A DNA stretch of 64,000 bases from Symsagittifera roscoffensis (GCF_963678635.1 NC_087063.1:85357574-85421573); one strand, 5' to 3'; shown: positions 45,593 to 58,997, counted from the first letter of the stretch. Made by a program: numbers and translations. Notes: a model not told the origin generated them from the letters alone.

Positions 45593-45626
45593 CGGCCGGG
45601 ACTCGAGCCTCTGACATTAAGTTGCA
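45593..45626 (-). repeat. tRNA-like B-box remnant, absent from copy Z
   Basis: GGCCGGGACTCGAGCCTCTG resembles the complementary strand of a Pol III B box, in the same setting as other SINE-like modules (body phrase AAGCTGACAAAACATAAGCC upstream). The equivalent site in Z (33765) goes straight from TGCAAGAT to AATGCAAAGG. Confidence 0.55.
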
Positions 45627-46443
45627 AAGGCAACTGCATTATCTCCAGAACAAGTGCGATGAATTAACGTCTGTCTTTTGATTTCATACGAACCAAAGGG
45701 AATGTGATTCAAAAGATTTTGTTAAACTAGTTTTTTAGCGCAAAAGGAGGAAATTCGTTACTAGTCCAAGGTTACTTAACCATTGATTTAGTTCTTTATA
45801 GGGGTGACCATCTTTACTAGGTACCATACGGGTAAAATTTGAAGATACAAGTCTTAACTGTTGTTTTTCAAAGCTTTTTTGCGATTGATTAAATTGAGAT
45901 GTCAAAAATTTAAAACAGATAAAACCGCAAAAAATAACAAATCCAAATCAGTAGTGCTCAATTCTAAACAAATGTTTTGTTGACTTGGTAACCATTTTGA
46001 ATTAAGATAAAAATATTCGAAATGTTTGCTAACTGGTATAAATGGCCATGACAATGATAAGACATGCCTGCCACTTTGCTCGAATAAGTTGAGATATATT
46101 TGGTGCAACAACAGAGTACAGGAAAGAGGAACAGGCGAAGGAGAGAAGAACACTGAGCACGTTTCATAAAATAAAACAACCACTTGGCTTCCATGTCAAT
46201 AATTTTATCGTAAATGGGAATGTGTGGAAAATGTGCAGTTTATAACAGGAAGAAAAGCGATCAAGTGAAGAATGAAGCAAGGAAAAAACTAAAAGGAAAC
46301 AACTTTTAACCGTCAGAAGAAACAGAAAGGTTGGAAAAGAGGGCAGAAAAGAAGTCAAGTTGGTAGCGCGTATTAAGCAAAGGTGGAATTTGGTCTGTTG
46401 CGCCAATTGTGAGTGGTAGCAATTCCATATGCCACCCACAGTG

Positions 46444-46446
<3 letters not shown>

Positions 46447-46476
<30 letters not shown>
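46447..46476. repeat. (AG)15 microsatellite
   Basis: 30 bases, versus 18 in the duplicate at 34591. Confidence 0.9.
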
Positions 46477-46477
<1 letters not shown>

Positions 46478-47085
46478 CAGTTGCTCTGCAGTTCAACACT
46501 ACTGCCAAGTCCCATTTGCCTCACTCCATTTCATACAGTTGGATTGGACCATCCTCCAAATAAGTTTCCTCATAACATAGCCCACTTAGAGGCCACATTT
46601 CACATGCTTGTACCTTTTCTACTGTTGCACAAGTGTCACCTTCCATATCGTTATCTTGAATAAAAACTCTGATTTAAAAAGAATAACGCAGAGCACAAAT
46701 ACTTAGCAAGTTAAATTATGTCACGGTTTACTGTACACTTAGTGGCCTTTATGCTGGATGAACATAGACTTTGACTCCTCCTCTACTGGTCACATTTGAT
46801 CAGAGAGTTCTCTGCCACTCATGCTACCCAGCAGAGAGCGCAGATCACACGAAGGAAACCAGCCAATCCTTTTGTTCTATCTTTCTTCTCAGTATCCAAG
46901 TGCAAACTTAATATTTAGAACACCCAACAATTCAGTCATATATAACATAGGAAGAAAAACTCAAAAGTTAAAACGATTACTTCATACAAAAAAATTGCTC
47001 TATTGAAGCAATCAATAGCAGCTATAATAACTTAGAAAGATTTTCAAACTAACTCTCCGATTTCAAACTATGTTTCGCCTATTTC

Positions 47086-48190
47086 TACACAGAGGCGAAG
47101 CCGAACTTCGCATCACTTGCGATGCAAAAAAAATCATAAAAAACAAGCCGAAAAAAATGAAAAATGTTGAAAAAAAAATAGCCGAACCAAAAATTTCGAA
47201 TGTCTCGATGAAGGACACCTAAAGCCCAGCTAAACCATGAAAAACGTGTTTGATAACTTTTGAACATGTTATGTTGATTCAGGAGGAAATATGTGATTTC
47301 AAAACTGGACTTTGCCCAAAACCTTTGTTGTTTCTCTACTGCAATAAGAAGAATAAAAAATTTCACCCAAAGACACTTTTCTCTTATTAAAAATTAAGGA
47401 GTAGCAGCTTCTTCGGGAAAATTCACGCAACCGCTTCGATTGAAATTTTCATGCCAGATTTGTAGGGTAGTTTTTAAGAAAAATCAAAAAGTTTCTAAAA
47501 CACGGTCAAAGTTCAAAAACTTGAATTTCCGAAATGCGCTAACTTTCCCTGCTAAAAGCAGGTAGTGGCCGGTGAAGGAGAATAGATTCTCAAAATCAGG
47601 TTTCTCGATTGAACACTTAACCTAAGAATTGGCACAGTGATTTTCGAGAAAAGAAAAAAAAACGGTCAAAGTTTCAAAACTTTCACTTGTTTGAAGACCA
47701 TAATTAAAGAAAAAAACTCGGCCTAGCAATTTATAAAATTAAAATTTCAATAACCTGTTGTGTCGATTAAACCTATGATATCAGATATGGCCGGATAGTT
47801 ATCGAGAAAGGTCCAAAAAACGGTCAACAAATCAGATAGTTTACATTTCCGTAAATCATAGCTTTTTGTTCAAAAAAATGGGGCTTAGCTGCGTATGCAG
47901 AAGGGAATCAACCAACCTATAATTTCGATAGAGCCCAAAAACCCAGGTTTGGCAGCGTATTCTCGAGATAAGTCAAATAGATTCAATAAACGGTCAAAAA
48001 ATCACAATTTTGATTTTTCCGAGGGCCATAAATTTTTGTTTCAAAAACACTTGGGGTTAGTCGGGTATGCAAAGAAGATTTCCACAACTCGTTCTTTGGA
48101 TTGAACTCAAAACCCAGATGTGAGAAAACATGTTTCATAAAATTTAGAAACAAAACGCTCAAAAAAATCAAAAAGTATAACATGAAAACA
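47086..48190. repeat. ~150-bp degenerate satellite array in Z'
   Basis: Copy of 35218-36320, starting at ACACAGAGGCGAAGCCGAAC. Confidence 0.75.
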
Positions 48191-48544
48191 GATTTACATA
48201 CTAAATTATTTGTCTAATTGACGATAAGCACAACTTACAGTAACAAGCAGACCAGCATTTTAAGGATTTTTACCTAGATTTATCCATTGAGCAATTAAAA
48301 TATTGCAGCAGAATTGCCAAATATGTCTATAAAAATAGCTCATTTAGAAATGTCGTATATATACCACTTTTGTCAAAACTTTCCATTGAAAAATGAAAAC
48401 TATGAAAAACAAATACAATATATTTTAGCCGCTTCGCTTGTGTAAGCAATAGTACACTATTTTGACATGTTTCAATTCTTCCAAATTTTAAAAGATAAAA
48501 TTTTACTCATGAAACAAATAATTATTTGGAAACTTTAAGTCACC

Positions 48545-50325
48545 AACACTTACTGAATACAAACATACATACATGTATACATAAGTACAAACTTATATAA
48601 GCACATACATACATGCATACATAGATACATACATACAAACTTACATATATACATACATATATAAAGTTACTTAGAGACATTCATACAACCATACGTACAA
48701 AATTACATACATATATGCAAAAATACTTCTATACATACAAACATTCAAAAATGAAGTCTTACATAAAGGTATGAATACAAACGTACATAGTCCTATACAT
48801 AAAAAGAATGCAAATAAACTACCATACATACATAAATTTTACATACTTGCTTACATGCTTTTAAATCTGCAACCAATTATACAAAAATTTTGCTCTTACA
48901 CATGCAAAGATTTCAACTTAATATTTCTGCTGACCTTTACATTATAACCACATTTAAACACATAAACCAGCTTACTTTCACTTCACACTTTCAAGACAAA
49001 TATATACACACATTCAGACAAAAAAGATTCAGGCATTACAGACTGGCATTCATACGTCTTTACTTACAATCATATAAACGTGCCTTTCATACTCATATAC
49101 GAAAATGCACAAGTACTTACCTACAAACAGACATGGTTCGTATTATACAAGCATGCTACGAATCATGTGTACACACTTTCCTTTTAAACAGACCTAAAAC
49201 TTCAATCATAATAATGTACAATTTGCAAACAAGCTAACTTTTAAATGCTTTTAAACTGAAAAACATACATTGACACAAAAAAATTGCTGGTCTTCATTCA
49301 CTCAATCAAGCGGACATGCATTCAAGAATTCTTACTTACATAAAAACATACAAATATACATAACTTCTAAATACTCAAATGAATACACACAAAGAGTATG
49401 TGCATACATAATTAATTACATTTATACATGCAAAAAGTTGTAGACTTTTACATAGATACATACAGTTTACATAAATAGACACACACGCAAGTTTTGCTTA
49501 CACACATGCAAAGATTTTACTTATTAGTTCTGCTGACCTTTGAAATACAAGCACATGTAAACACACAAACCACTTTGCATTCACATCACACATTCAGACA
49601 AAAAGAATCACGCATTACAGACTGGCATTCATACGTCTTTACATACAATCATATAAACGTGCCTTATACTGATATACGAATATGCAGAAGTACTTGCCTA
49701 AGAACATACATTGGTTGAAAAAATATGCTTGTATTCATTCACTCAATCAAGCGGACATGCAGTCAAGAGTTCTTACTTACATAAAAACATACAAATTTAC
49801 ATAACTTGTAAATACTCAAATGAGTACACACAAACCGTATGTACATACATGATTAATTACATTGATACATGCAAAAAGTTGTACACTTTTAGATAGATAC
49901 ATACAGTTTACATAAATACACACATACGCAAAGCATATGTGCGTGCATATATACTATGCTTATAGCATCTTGTCTAACTTTCAAGAAAAACTAGAAACAT
50001 TAGTAAAATTCAAGTTGGGTTATAGTTATTCTTCTAGTTACAATTGTTTTGGTTTACACGCGCATAAGGAAAAAAAATTGTACTCATACTTACAAACACA
50101 TCAACTTGCATACATACACGCATACCAAAAAAGTATTTTTTCTTGCATTTGTTTATAGATTACTAGAAATATACACACAAAAATATTTTCATTACGTTTT
50201 ACGTATGAATATATTCAAATACAGTCAAACCTTCATACCTCTTTGATTTTTACAATGCAAACGTTGCAAGCAGAGATTTGCAAAGAAATGCCAGCTTTCA
50301 GCCAACTCGTCTACACCATTTAGCA
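48545..50325. repeat. Macro-repeat array Y', units A-C
   Basis: Same TACATACA opening as Y, then an A-type unit (near 48898) and a C-type unit (near 49500), then the same unique tail ending CGTCTACACCATTTAGC. The B unit of Y is missing. Joined to Z' within AACACTTACTGAATAC, 6 bases after Z' identity ends. Confidence 0.85.
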
Positions 50326-52487
50326 ATGTTGTTCATCTTTGAAAAAATAAAAAATGGCGATAAACAATTTTTTAATATGTCTGTTGGTCTGCCAAACGAA
50401 TTTTACAACGGTATCAAACTTCAACTCAAAATTGACCAGTGAGTCATGAGAAGCGCTTTTAGTGGTCAGAAGAAAAAACCGAGGCTTACTAACTTGCATA
50501 ACACGGAAAAATTCCAAAACAAAATGTTGAAAGTTTTTTGTTGGACGGTCCGAATAGAGTTTTTTGACATATCGAAAATTGATTTCAAGTAATTATTTAG
50601 TTTTGTACAGAAAATTTAAGACAATGGAAGATTTGGTTCGAAAAAAAAATTTAGCCCTTGTTCTAAGAATTCTAATCTTTTTTAAAAAACTTTGTTTTTT
50701 GATTCATTTGTTAGTTCTGTAGTTTGATATATTTTCAGTTGACGATTAGGCTGCAGGTTTAACCGTACACCAAGTTACCTTGACTAGAGTTGCACACAAT
50801 GTTGTTTTCTCGCTAAACCATCTAAACTTTTATTAATTGAAAAAATATATTTGGTTCTGAAAAAGCTATTTAATACAGGTTCAATTGTTCTTTTTTTTCA
50901 TCTTTTTCCCTCGTATTTATGCAATATCGATAGTTTGAGCTATAGTATCTTAGAAAATAATCTTTTAACTATGATAAAATTAAGGGTAAAGGGTATGTTT
51001 TAGAGAAAACAAAAGTTGTTCTAAGCTGACGTTCAACTCATTTTTTCAGTAATAAAGAAAACTTTCAGTAAAGTTTTGCATTTGTGCAAAATAAACAACC
51101 CAATCTTCTTTTGCGATTTTGAATTTTCTAGAACGACTGTTTTTTAGACATTATTCTAAATGAAACACAAAATTTTATAATTTTAAAGAATTAGGAGCAA
51201 AAAAAAACTTTCGTTCTTTTTGTTTTATTTGATTTGGATTACAAAACAAACAGCTAAACATTAATAAATTCAACTTAACTCTTTTAAAAAAAGCAGCAAA
51301 AAACACAAAACAGACTGAAAACTTTTCAATTGACGCCACGTATAACAGAGATTGATGCGTTCCGATCCTTTTTCTTGTTTTTTGCGAGCAACTGGCGTTT
51401 ACATTTGGCTAATATCGGTTGTCTGCCTACTGCACCAAGGGCTCACTGTTAGACTAATTTCTGCAACGAGAGTAACAAGGTGAAGCTGGTGGCTCCATTT
51501 CCAGGCCGACTTGGGCCTCTCGACTTCCTGGGAAGATCCAAATTGTCTCTACGAAAGAGGAATGCGCTCATAAGGAGATGAGTAAATCTAGATCCTTGAT
51601 TAGCATAACTTTGGCTATTTGCGCTGAATCGATGATATAAACTCCGATGATCAAAAAATTATCTTTTCTGCTGGCCTTTTAAACCATATTTAACCATATT
51701 TTTAAAAGATATAAATGCAATAAGATAACCTAAATGGAAGATATGTGACTTAGAGTGATCCAATTATCATTACTTGAATTTAATTGTTGTCTAATAAGGA
51801 AAGAAAATCTTCACGAGAAGTCTTGTCAAAATAGTACGTTCTTGAGCGGAATCAGTCAAAACTTACACATACAGTTTTTTAAAGTTTTGCGGTAACGGAG
51901 AGCAAACATTGAATTGAAAAGGGTAAAATTATGAATCAAATGATGAAAGCACGCGCCTGCAGAGGGGTTGTTGTTGCGCTAAAAACAGAACAAGTCTTAT
52001 CATGAATTGGAAATGAAAAAGCTGATAAATGCTTTGTTTTGTATAATCAAGACCACATCTTTTCTAACTTTTGATAGTAATTTTATCGACTCTTCTTCAA
52101 ATTGAACAGTTTCGGACAAGTAATAAAACACAGCATAGTTTTGGGCTCACTTTCATATCTTGTATTCAGCGGCTAATCAAAAATGAACACATAAATTTCC
52201 TTATGTTTGATTGAGATTTATGATTGGGTATAGATGTCAGTCCACAACCAGAAAGTTTTTCAAAAAGAAAACCTTTACATTTTAACCTGATTTAGTCTTA
52301 CCAGAATTCGCTTATCTGCTGGGAACCTTATCCAATTTGGCTACGATGTGTATGATCTATCACTGGCTGATAAGCGAATGGTTCGAATAAACTAGAATTT
52401 ATATACATAAGTCCGTGTTTGATTTTTCACGCGTGTTTATCGGTATGTGTAATTGTTAATTTTTATGTATAATGTTCAGAAGTGTAA
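50326..52487. other. Unique stretch, no gene established
   Basis: Mostly AT-rich. A GC-richer island at about 51330-51600 (GGCCGACTTGGGCCTCTCGA) is open on the minus strand for about 80 codons but shows no recognisable family. A short inverted pair TTCGCTTATC / GATAAGCGAA sits at 52309 and 52369. It ends at the assembly gap. Confidence 0.4.
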
Positions 52488-52687
52488 NNNNNNNNNNNNN
52501 NNNNNNNNNNNNNNNNNNNNNNNNNNNNNNNNNNNNNNNNNNNNNNNNNNNNNNNNNNNNNNNNNNNNNNNNNNNNNNNNNNNNNNNNNNNNNNNNNNNN
52601 NNNNNNNNNNNNNNNNNNNNNNNNNNNNNNNNNNNNNNNNNNNNNNNNNNNNNNNNNNNNNNNNNNNNNNNNNNNNNNNNNNNNNNN
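52488..52687. other. Assembly gap of 200 N
   Basis: Exactly 200 N; the sequence resumes within the X duplication (CTGTGGGTTTATAAC), so the left edge of X' is unknown. Confidence 0.95.
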
Positions 52688-53552
52688 CTGTGGGTTTATA
52701 ACTTTGATTCAAAATTATGATTAATCAAATGAAGTTCATTGAAAATTTGTGGTTTTTAGAGATTGATCAATCATCCTTCAAATATACAGTACCTGTCACT
52801 GAGACTTTGCTCGCTTACCGTCTTCAGCTCTACCAGCCGCATGCATGTCTGCACGATCAATGATTTTCCTCAATAAACCATAAATTTTTTCTAATAATTT
52901 TCTTATCGTAATTTTTACCTCTATGAGCAACAGTTCATCAAACACTTTGGACTCCATGCTGTCTCCAATTGGACTTGTTGTTTGATGCTTCCATCGACAA
53001 AATTTTGTGAAAATTTGAAAACTGATCTTTCTTGTTACAATTTTGAAACATTTTTCATAATCATTGACTGCAGATAAATTGAAATTATCAATGCAACATA
53101 TGCCACTTTTTCAAAGTGAAATATTCATAATGAGGATACCTGGAAGATCAAATATTTCGAGGAAAAAATTTTTAAAAAAATTATCAAATTGTTTTGCAAA
53201 TAAAGAAAATGAAAAAAAAACTGTCATTATAGTATCTGGTTGATTATTCTAGAATATTTGAGAAACTTAAGAAGAAAGATAAGAAAGATTTGGATTGAGT
53301 TACTTATATACTTTTATATGAAATAAAATTAACGATTACAACTAAACTCAAACATATATACCCCACCAAACATATAAAGCTGCATACTTGTAAACATAAA
53401 AAACATTAACACATTTTCATAAGTTGCAAACTTGAATGCATACTCACAAAAAACAGTCATGCGAAATTTTATTACAAACATACGTTTATTCATACACATT
53501 TAAATACTTACATAAGTTTAATCATGCAAACTTACATACAAAAACAATTACG
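52688..53552. repeat. Direct duplication X', copy 2
   Basis: Copy of 40483-41345; includes the frame-shifting ATGC insertion near 52841. Confidence 0.85.
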
Positions 53553-55193
53553 TAAACACTTACTGAATACAAACATACATACATGTATACATAAGTACAA
53601 ACTTATATAAGCACATACATACATGCATACATGCATAAGAAGAATTCAAATAAACTACCATACATACGTAAATTTTACATACTTGCTTACATGCTTTTAA
53701 ATCTGCAACCAATTATACAAAAATTTTGCTCTTACACATGCAAAGATTTCAACTTAATATTTCTGCTGACCTTTACATTAGAACCACATTTAAACACATA
53801 AACCAGCTTACTTTCACTTCACACTTTCAAGACAAATATATACACACATCAGACAAAAAAGAGTCAGGCATTACAGACTGGCATTCATACGTCTTTACTT
53901 ACGATCATATAAACGTGCCTTTCATACTCATATACGAAAATGCACAAGTACTTACCTACAAACAGACATGGTTCGTTTTATACAAGCATGCTACGACTCA
54001 TGTGTACACACTTTCCTTTTAAACAGACATAAAACTTCAATCATAAGTTTGTACAATTTGCAAACAAGCTAACTTTTAAATGCTTTTAAACTGAAAAACA
54101 TACATTGACATAAAAAAATTGCTGGTCTTCATTCACTCAATCAAGCGGACATGCATTCAAGAATTCTTACTTACATAAAAACATACAAATATACATAACT
54201 TCTAAATACTCAAATGAATACACACAAAGAGTATGTGCATACATAATTAATTACATTTATACATGCAAAAAGTTGTACACTTTTACATAGATACATACAG
54301 TTTACATAAATAGACACACACGCAAATTTTGCTTACATACATGCAAAGATTTAACTTATTAGTTCTACTGACCTTTAAAATACAAGCACATGTAAACACA
54401 CAAACCAACTTGCATTCACTTCACACTTTCAAGACAAATTTATACACACATTCAGACAAAAAAAATCACGCATTACAGACTGGCATTCATATGTCTTTGA
54501 ATAAAATCATATAATTGTGCTTTTCATACTCATATACGAATATGTATGAGTAATTGCCTACAAAAAGACATGGAGTGTACTTTACGAGCATGCAACTACT
54601 CATGTGTACACACTTTCCTTTTAAACAGACATAAAACTTCAATCATAAGTTTGTACGGTTTGCAAACCAGCCAAATTTTAAATGCTTTTAAACTGAAAAA
54701 CATACATTGATACAAAATAATTGCTGGTCTTCATTCACTCAATCAAGCGGACATGCATTCGAGAATTCTTACTTACATAAAACATACAAATATACATAAC
54801 TTCTAAATACTCAAATGAATACACACAAATAGTATGTGCATACATGATTAATTACATTTAAACATGCAAAAAATTGTACACTTTTACATAGATACATACA
54901 GTTTACATAAATAGACACACACGCAAGTTTTGCTTACATACATGCAAAGATTTTACTTATTAGTTCTGCTGACCTTTGAAATACAAGCACATGTAAACAC
55001 ACAAACCAACTTGCATTCACATCACACATTCAGACAAAAAGAATCACCCATTACAGACTGGCATTCATACGTCTTTACATACAATCATATAAACGTGCCT
55101 TTCATACTGATATACGAATATGCAGAAGTACTTGCCTAAAACATACATTGGTTGAAAAAATATGCTTGTATTCATTCACTCAATCAAGCGGAC
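53553..55193. repeat. Macro-repeat array Y'', units A-B-C (C truncated)
   Basis: Units start near 53739, 54342 and 54944. About 190 bp of the TACATACA opening is missing relative to Y (join near 53632). The third unit is cut within CAATCAAGCGGACA at 55193, where inverted W' begins. Confidence 0.85.
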
Positions 55194-57072
55194 AAGCTTA
55201 AGATAACACAACATAATTGACGTTTATCGAAATGCATTGAAACTACAAAATTGCACTTACAAGTTTACGGAAACTGCTGTAGCCAAAATGATGTGAAAGC
55301 GTTGTTTAGTGTAAAACAGCTATCATCCTGACGGAATCCGAAGATTCAGGTAGAGTGTTGATGATAAGGCTTGATTTTTTATCTTAAAATTTCAAACAAC
55401 TAACCGTTTTTCGAAGACATGTTTTGTTGAAAGAGAAGACAAATATCGATGCAAAAATGAGAAGAAATATCATGATGCGAACTGTTTTGATACTGCTAGT
55501 GATGAGAACGTGAATGTGAAAGCTTGGATCACCTCAAACATATATGGAAAGAAAGGTTGAACTCTTGATAACACAATTAGTTGCAGATGAACAATCGAAT
55601 ATTTTGGTCAAAAAGCCACCGTATTTTGAGAGACAATAATCATGTCGCGTAATCATGGAAACATTCAAAAGATCAGATTTATATTTTAAAAACTCAAAAT
55701 TTAATTTGTTGAGCAGAGGGTTAATCAATGATAATAACTGATAGCGCTTCAAACTTTTGAATAGAAAGCTCTTGCTAAAGCCAAATTGAGTTAATTAGAA
55801 GATACTGAGAACAGTTGACTAGATTGTAGTATCAAATTAAAAATTATTTAATTGCATATTCTTTTGATGGAATAATCAAAAATTTTGGATGCTTAAATTA
55901 TAGCTCCGAATTCATTTCAAGTTTTGAGTTTGTATCCATAACTTGTCTTAGTTTATGTTCAGTCTTTCCCGATTGAATTTTGAATAACTGCTTTCCTTAA
56001 AAATTTTGAATAACTCTATTTTGAATAACTGCTTTCCTTAAAAGTCGCAAATAAGTTTTCACCTGCTTTATTCGATGGTCACTCTGTTCTGTCGTATATA
56101 TTGGCACACAAATAACAGTTTTCCCCCAGTTTCTAGGTCCGCTTTGATGAATATTTTCAAAATTTCTGTTAGCCTAAAAAAGTTAATAGGAAACACTAAA
56201 CGTTTTCTAGAAGCCCCGAAAATTGTTTCCTTTTCATTATAAAAAGTGGTATATGCAAGTCTTAGAAATGGCTGCAGCAAAATTAATGCGCACTTTTGGC
56301 TTTCATCAATGTTCTCTCGTTTTTCAAGATCTTTACCCACTCTAACTTATTAGCTCTTTCATTCTTTGTGTAAAATCAAAGCTTTTGTCATAGATTTTAG
56401 ACGTTTTTTTTCAGTCTCCTGAAGACACGGAAAATGGAAATGTCGAAATTTTCAAGCCAATTTCATTATTTTAGAGTTTTCAGTGTTTCGTAATTTTTCT
56501 TTGTTTTTACCTTCATTTGGCTGAACGAAATTTTTCATTCTTATTTCGGTCAAACTGATTATTAATTTTTGCCTAAATAGAGGTGGCGGCCGCCGCACTT
56601 GATGAATTTTAGTTTCTTCGAGATTCAGCAAAAAAACATGCATTTTTGAAGGAAATCGTTCACCGCAGCCAACAGTTAAGCTACGCTGCCAAAATATTGT
56701 GCTGTCCTATATACCATATAGTTTGGTCGCATATAATAGGTATATAACGTCATTTTACATGTAAACAAGCCAATACCCCCAAACTTTCGAAGGGAAAACA
56801 TGCACAGACTAAAACTTAATTCCATTCCTGTTTCCACAAACGTTCAGTGGGAATACTCAATAATATACCGAAGTTTTACATGAGGACTATTAGGTAGAAA
56901 ATTATACATGGTAACAATTAGGATTATTACATAGTGACCATTAGGTATAAAATTATACATGGTGACCATTGCTGATCATTTAATACATGGTGACCATTAT
57001 GATTTATACCTAATGGTCATCCATGTATGACAACCCCCCCCCCCAATCCTAACGCACTATATGCATACTACT
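55193..57072 (-). repeat. Inverted segmental duplication W', copy 2
   Basis: Reverse complement of 38405-40251. A small internal tandem duplication is private to this copy (TTGAATAACTGCTTTCCTTA twice, 55979-56040). The G-run at its outer end is longer (57022-57035) than in W. Confidence 0.85.
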
Positions 57073-57739
57073 GTAATCTAGAGTGCACCAAACTGATTAG
57101 ATCTAAACTAGTTCCAATAAGTTTTAGAACAAGAATAAATCAAAAACCATGCATCTGAAAAATGATTAATCAATGCAAAAAAATTTCTCGCGAAAAATTT
57201 CAAAAAATCTCTTTTCGTACAGAAAATTTTAGCGTGTAAATAAACCCAGGAATTATGAATTATACGAAGCTAACACTCAAAAATGAAGAAAAAAGTATTT
57301 CAAAGTCCCAAAAAACTATTCAGACAGAATAAAACACCCTTCAAGTAAGTCGACAAAAATTGGGACGAAATCAATAAAGCCGATAAAAAATCAACTGATA
57401 TCTAAAAAAAACTCAGCTGTAGACTCAGTATCACTTCAGTAGCTCCATACTAGCTGTCAAACCTGCGGCTGTCAAATTTGGACTTCCGATTAATTCTGGT
57501 CGTTATCTTTAGTTACCAAACGAATCTATGGGTGAACATCAGATCCAACCTAGGAGCTGTTTTGTTATTCTTAAAGTTTTATTGCGAATGATTCTTGTTT
57601 GTGATTTGAGACATATGTAGTCTGTCTTTTCTGAGCAAGGAAATGTCGTAACGGACGACCAACATGACGAGTAAGGTCTATCTGATCTTCCGACTTCGCA
57701 TAGTTTCCATTCATTTTTAGAACAGTTTTTGTTCCGACC
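57073..57739. other. No gene seen; dispersed repeat at 57240-57350
   Basis: 57240-57350 matches 37555-37665 directly (ATGAATTATACGAAGC..., GAAGAAAAAAGTATTTCAAA). The rest is AT-rich with no features recognised. Confidence 0.45.
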
Positions 57740-57746
57740 ATTTGAC

Positions 57747-58230
57747 AGAGGCGAAGCTGCGCTTCGCAAACACTAGCCAGAACACGACAAAAAAGTAACT
57801 GTAGTAAGTGAAATAAGAAAAATAGAAATAAGCCTCGAGATCTAGAGTCTCATGTCCTGCCCTCTCGCTTAATAACGCTTAATGATTGGCAAACACTAGT
57901 CACAAATAAAGCAGCTACATATACTAATAAATTGCCAATGCTATGCAGCAACAGTGACACCAAATACAAATAGACAAAATTTTGCAAGTAATAATTTGGA
58001 ATATAACACTCAGGGCATCCACACTAACTTTGCATGAAATAAATTGGAAAGCATAAAATCACCTTATGTATAAATTACGCATTTCAAAAAAATTGCGTGA
58101 TATAAACCCTTTAAAAAATTTTGAAATCGAGTTTTTATGATTGTTACGTTGTTTTAAACAAATAGTTTTTTTCTGTTCACTTGATGAATTAAAAATGCAT
58201 CAACTGTGTTAACACATTACAAGTCCAATG
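57747..58230. repeat. Hairpin phrase plus R1 repeat, copy 2
   Basis: Starts with ACAGAGGCGAAGCTGCGCTT/CGC hairpin (57746-57768), then R1 (57840-58215) aligned to 11740-12115 in the same orientation. A degraded tRNA-like start lies at 57832-57880. Confidence 0.6.
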
Positions 58231-58787
58231 TCAAAGAACATGCTATCAAAAAGCCGTAAAGGTCCCACCAAAATTGGTGCCAATATTTGCGAAATAGTTT
58301 AGAAAAACAGAACTGTCGTACCACCAAGAAAATCGACCTCGCAAAAACTCTGAACGCATATGTTTGTAAAACAAAAAAGTTTTATTTGAAATCTTTTATT
58401 TGAAATCATAAATCTTAAATTTGATTTGAAATCTTAAATCAACAATAAAATTCATCAACTTAAGTTTCATTCTGCAAATCAAAAAACAACTATAGAAGGC
58501 AATAGTAAAAAGCTTAATAAGAGACGAACTTTTTACAGACAGTCCATTAAAAACGACAATCAAGTCATTATACGCTTTTCTGATGATTCTGCTCATTTTA
58601 TAATTAATATAAACTGTCGGCAATGTTCTTTTCGAAGCAGTGCCTCGGGGCAAAACTGCCCATCAGACGTCTCATTTGCAAAAACCCAAATAAAAAAGGA
58701 AGTAAAATTTGCTGAGCGTTTTAAGAGCTCAAGGTCAACAATATAGCCAACAATTTGCGATTTAGCACAACTGTTTGATGAACGATC

Positions 58788-58997
58788 TCAGTTGAGATGT
58801 TGTGTAATGAAATGGACAAAAGATGCGAAGTTGTCTACGATGAGATCCGGTTTCACTTGTGCATGGTGCTCGTCTGATGGCGTGTACTTGCCCGTGCGAA
58901 CGAGAGTGGCCTGCATTCCAGCACTCTGTCCTCCTCCCACGTCGTTCACGATGTCATCTCCGATCATCAGCGCCTCCGAAGCCTTCACTCCCACATC
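58788..58997 (-). CDS. LHPP: LHPP-like HAD phosphatase, last exon
   Basis: Acceptor CTCTTTGGTCAG before 58997, phase 0; stop TGA at 58790-58788. It encodes DVGVKASEALMIGDDIVNDV, GGGQSAGMQATLVRTGKYTP and SDEHHAQVKPDLIVDNFASF, ending TQHLN. GDDIVNDVGG is HAD motif IV (the two Asp bind Mg2+), and VRTGKYTPSDEHH is characteristic of LHPP/HDHD2-type phosphatases, with DDIVxDVGG and SDEHH favouring LHPP. LHPP is a cytosolic phosphatase acting on phospholysine, phosphohistidine and pyrophosphate (family knowledge). The three exons give about 174 of roughly 270 residues; they join in phase to 61956-62142. Confidence 0.88.
   Translation of the reverse strand, partial: DVGVKASEALMIGDDIVNDVGGGQSAGMQATLVRTGKYTPSDEHHAQVKPDLIVDNFASFVHFITQHLN

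Larger units (their letters stand above)
43689..48538. repeat. Segmental duplication Z', copy 2
   Basis: Direct copy of 31849-36670. Its left edge carries a partial repeat of the entry sequence (GCGAAATACCGGATC at 43674 and again at 43692). It is inserted between array Y and array Y'. Differences from Z include a ~33-bp segment kept here (about 45593-45626, GGCCGGGACTCGAGCCTCTG), a longer AG tract and several 1-10-bp indels. Confidence 0.9.
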
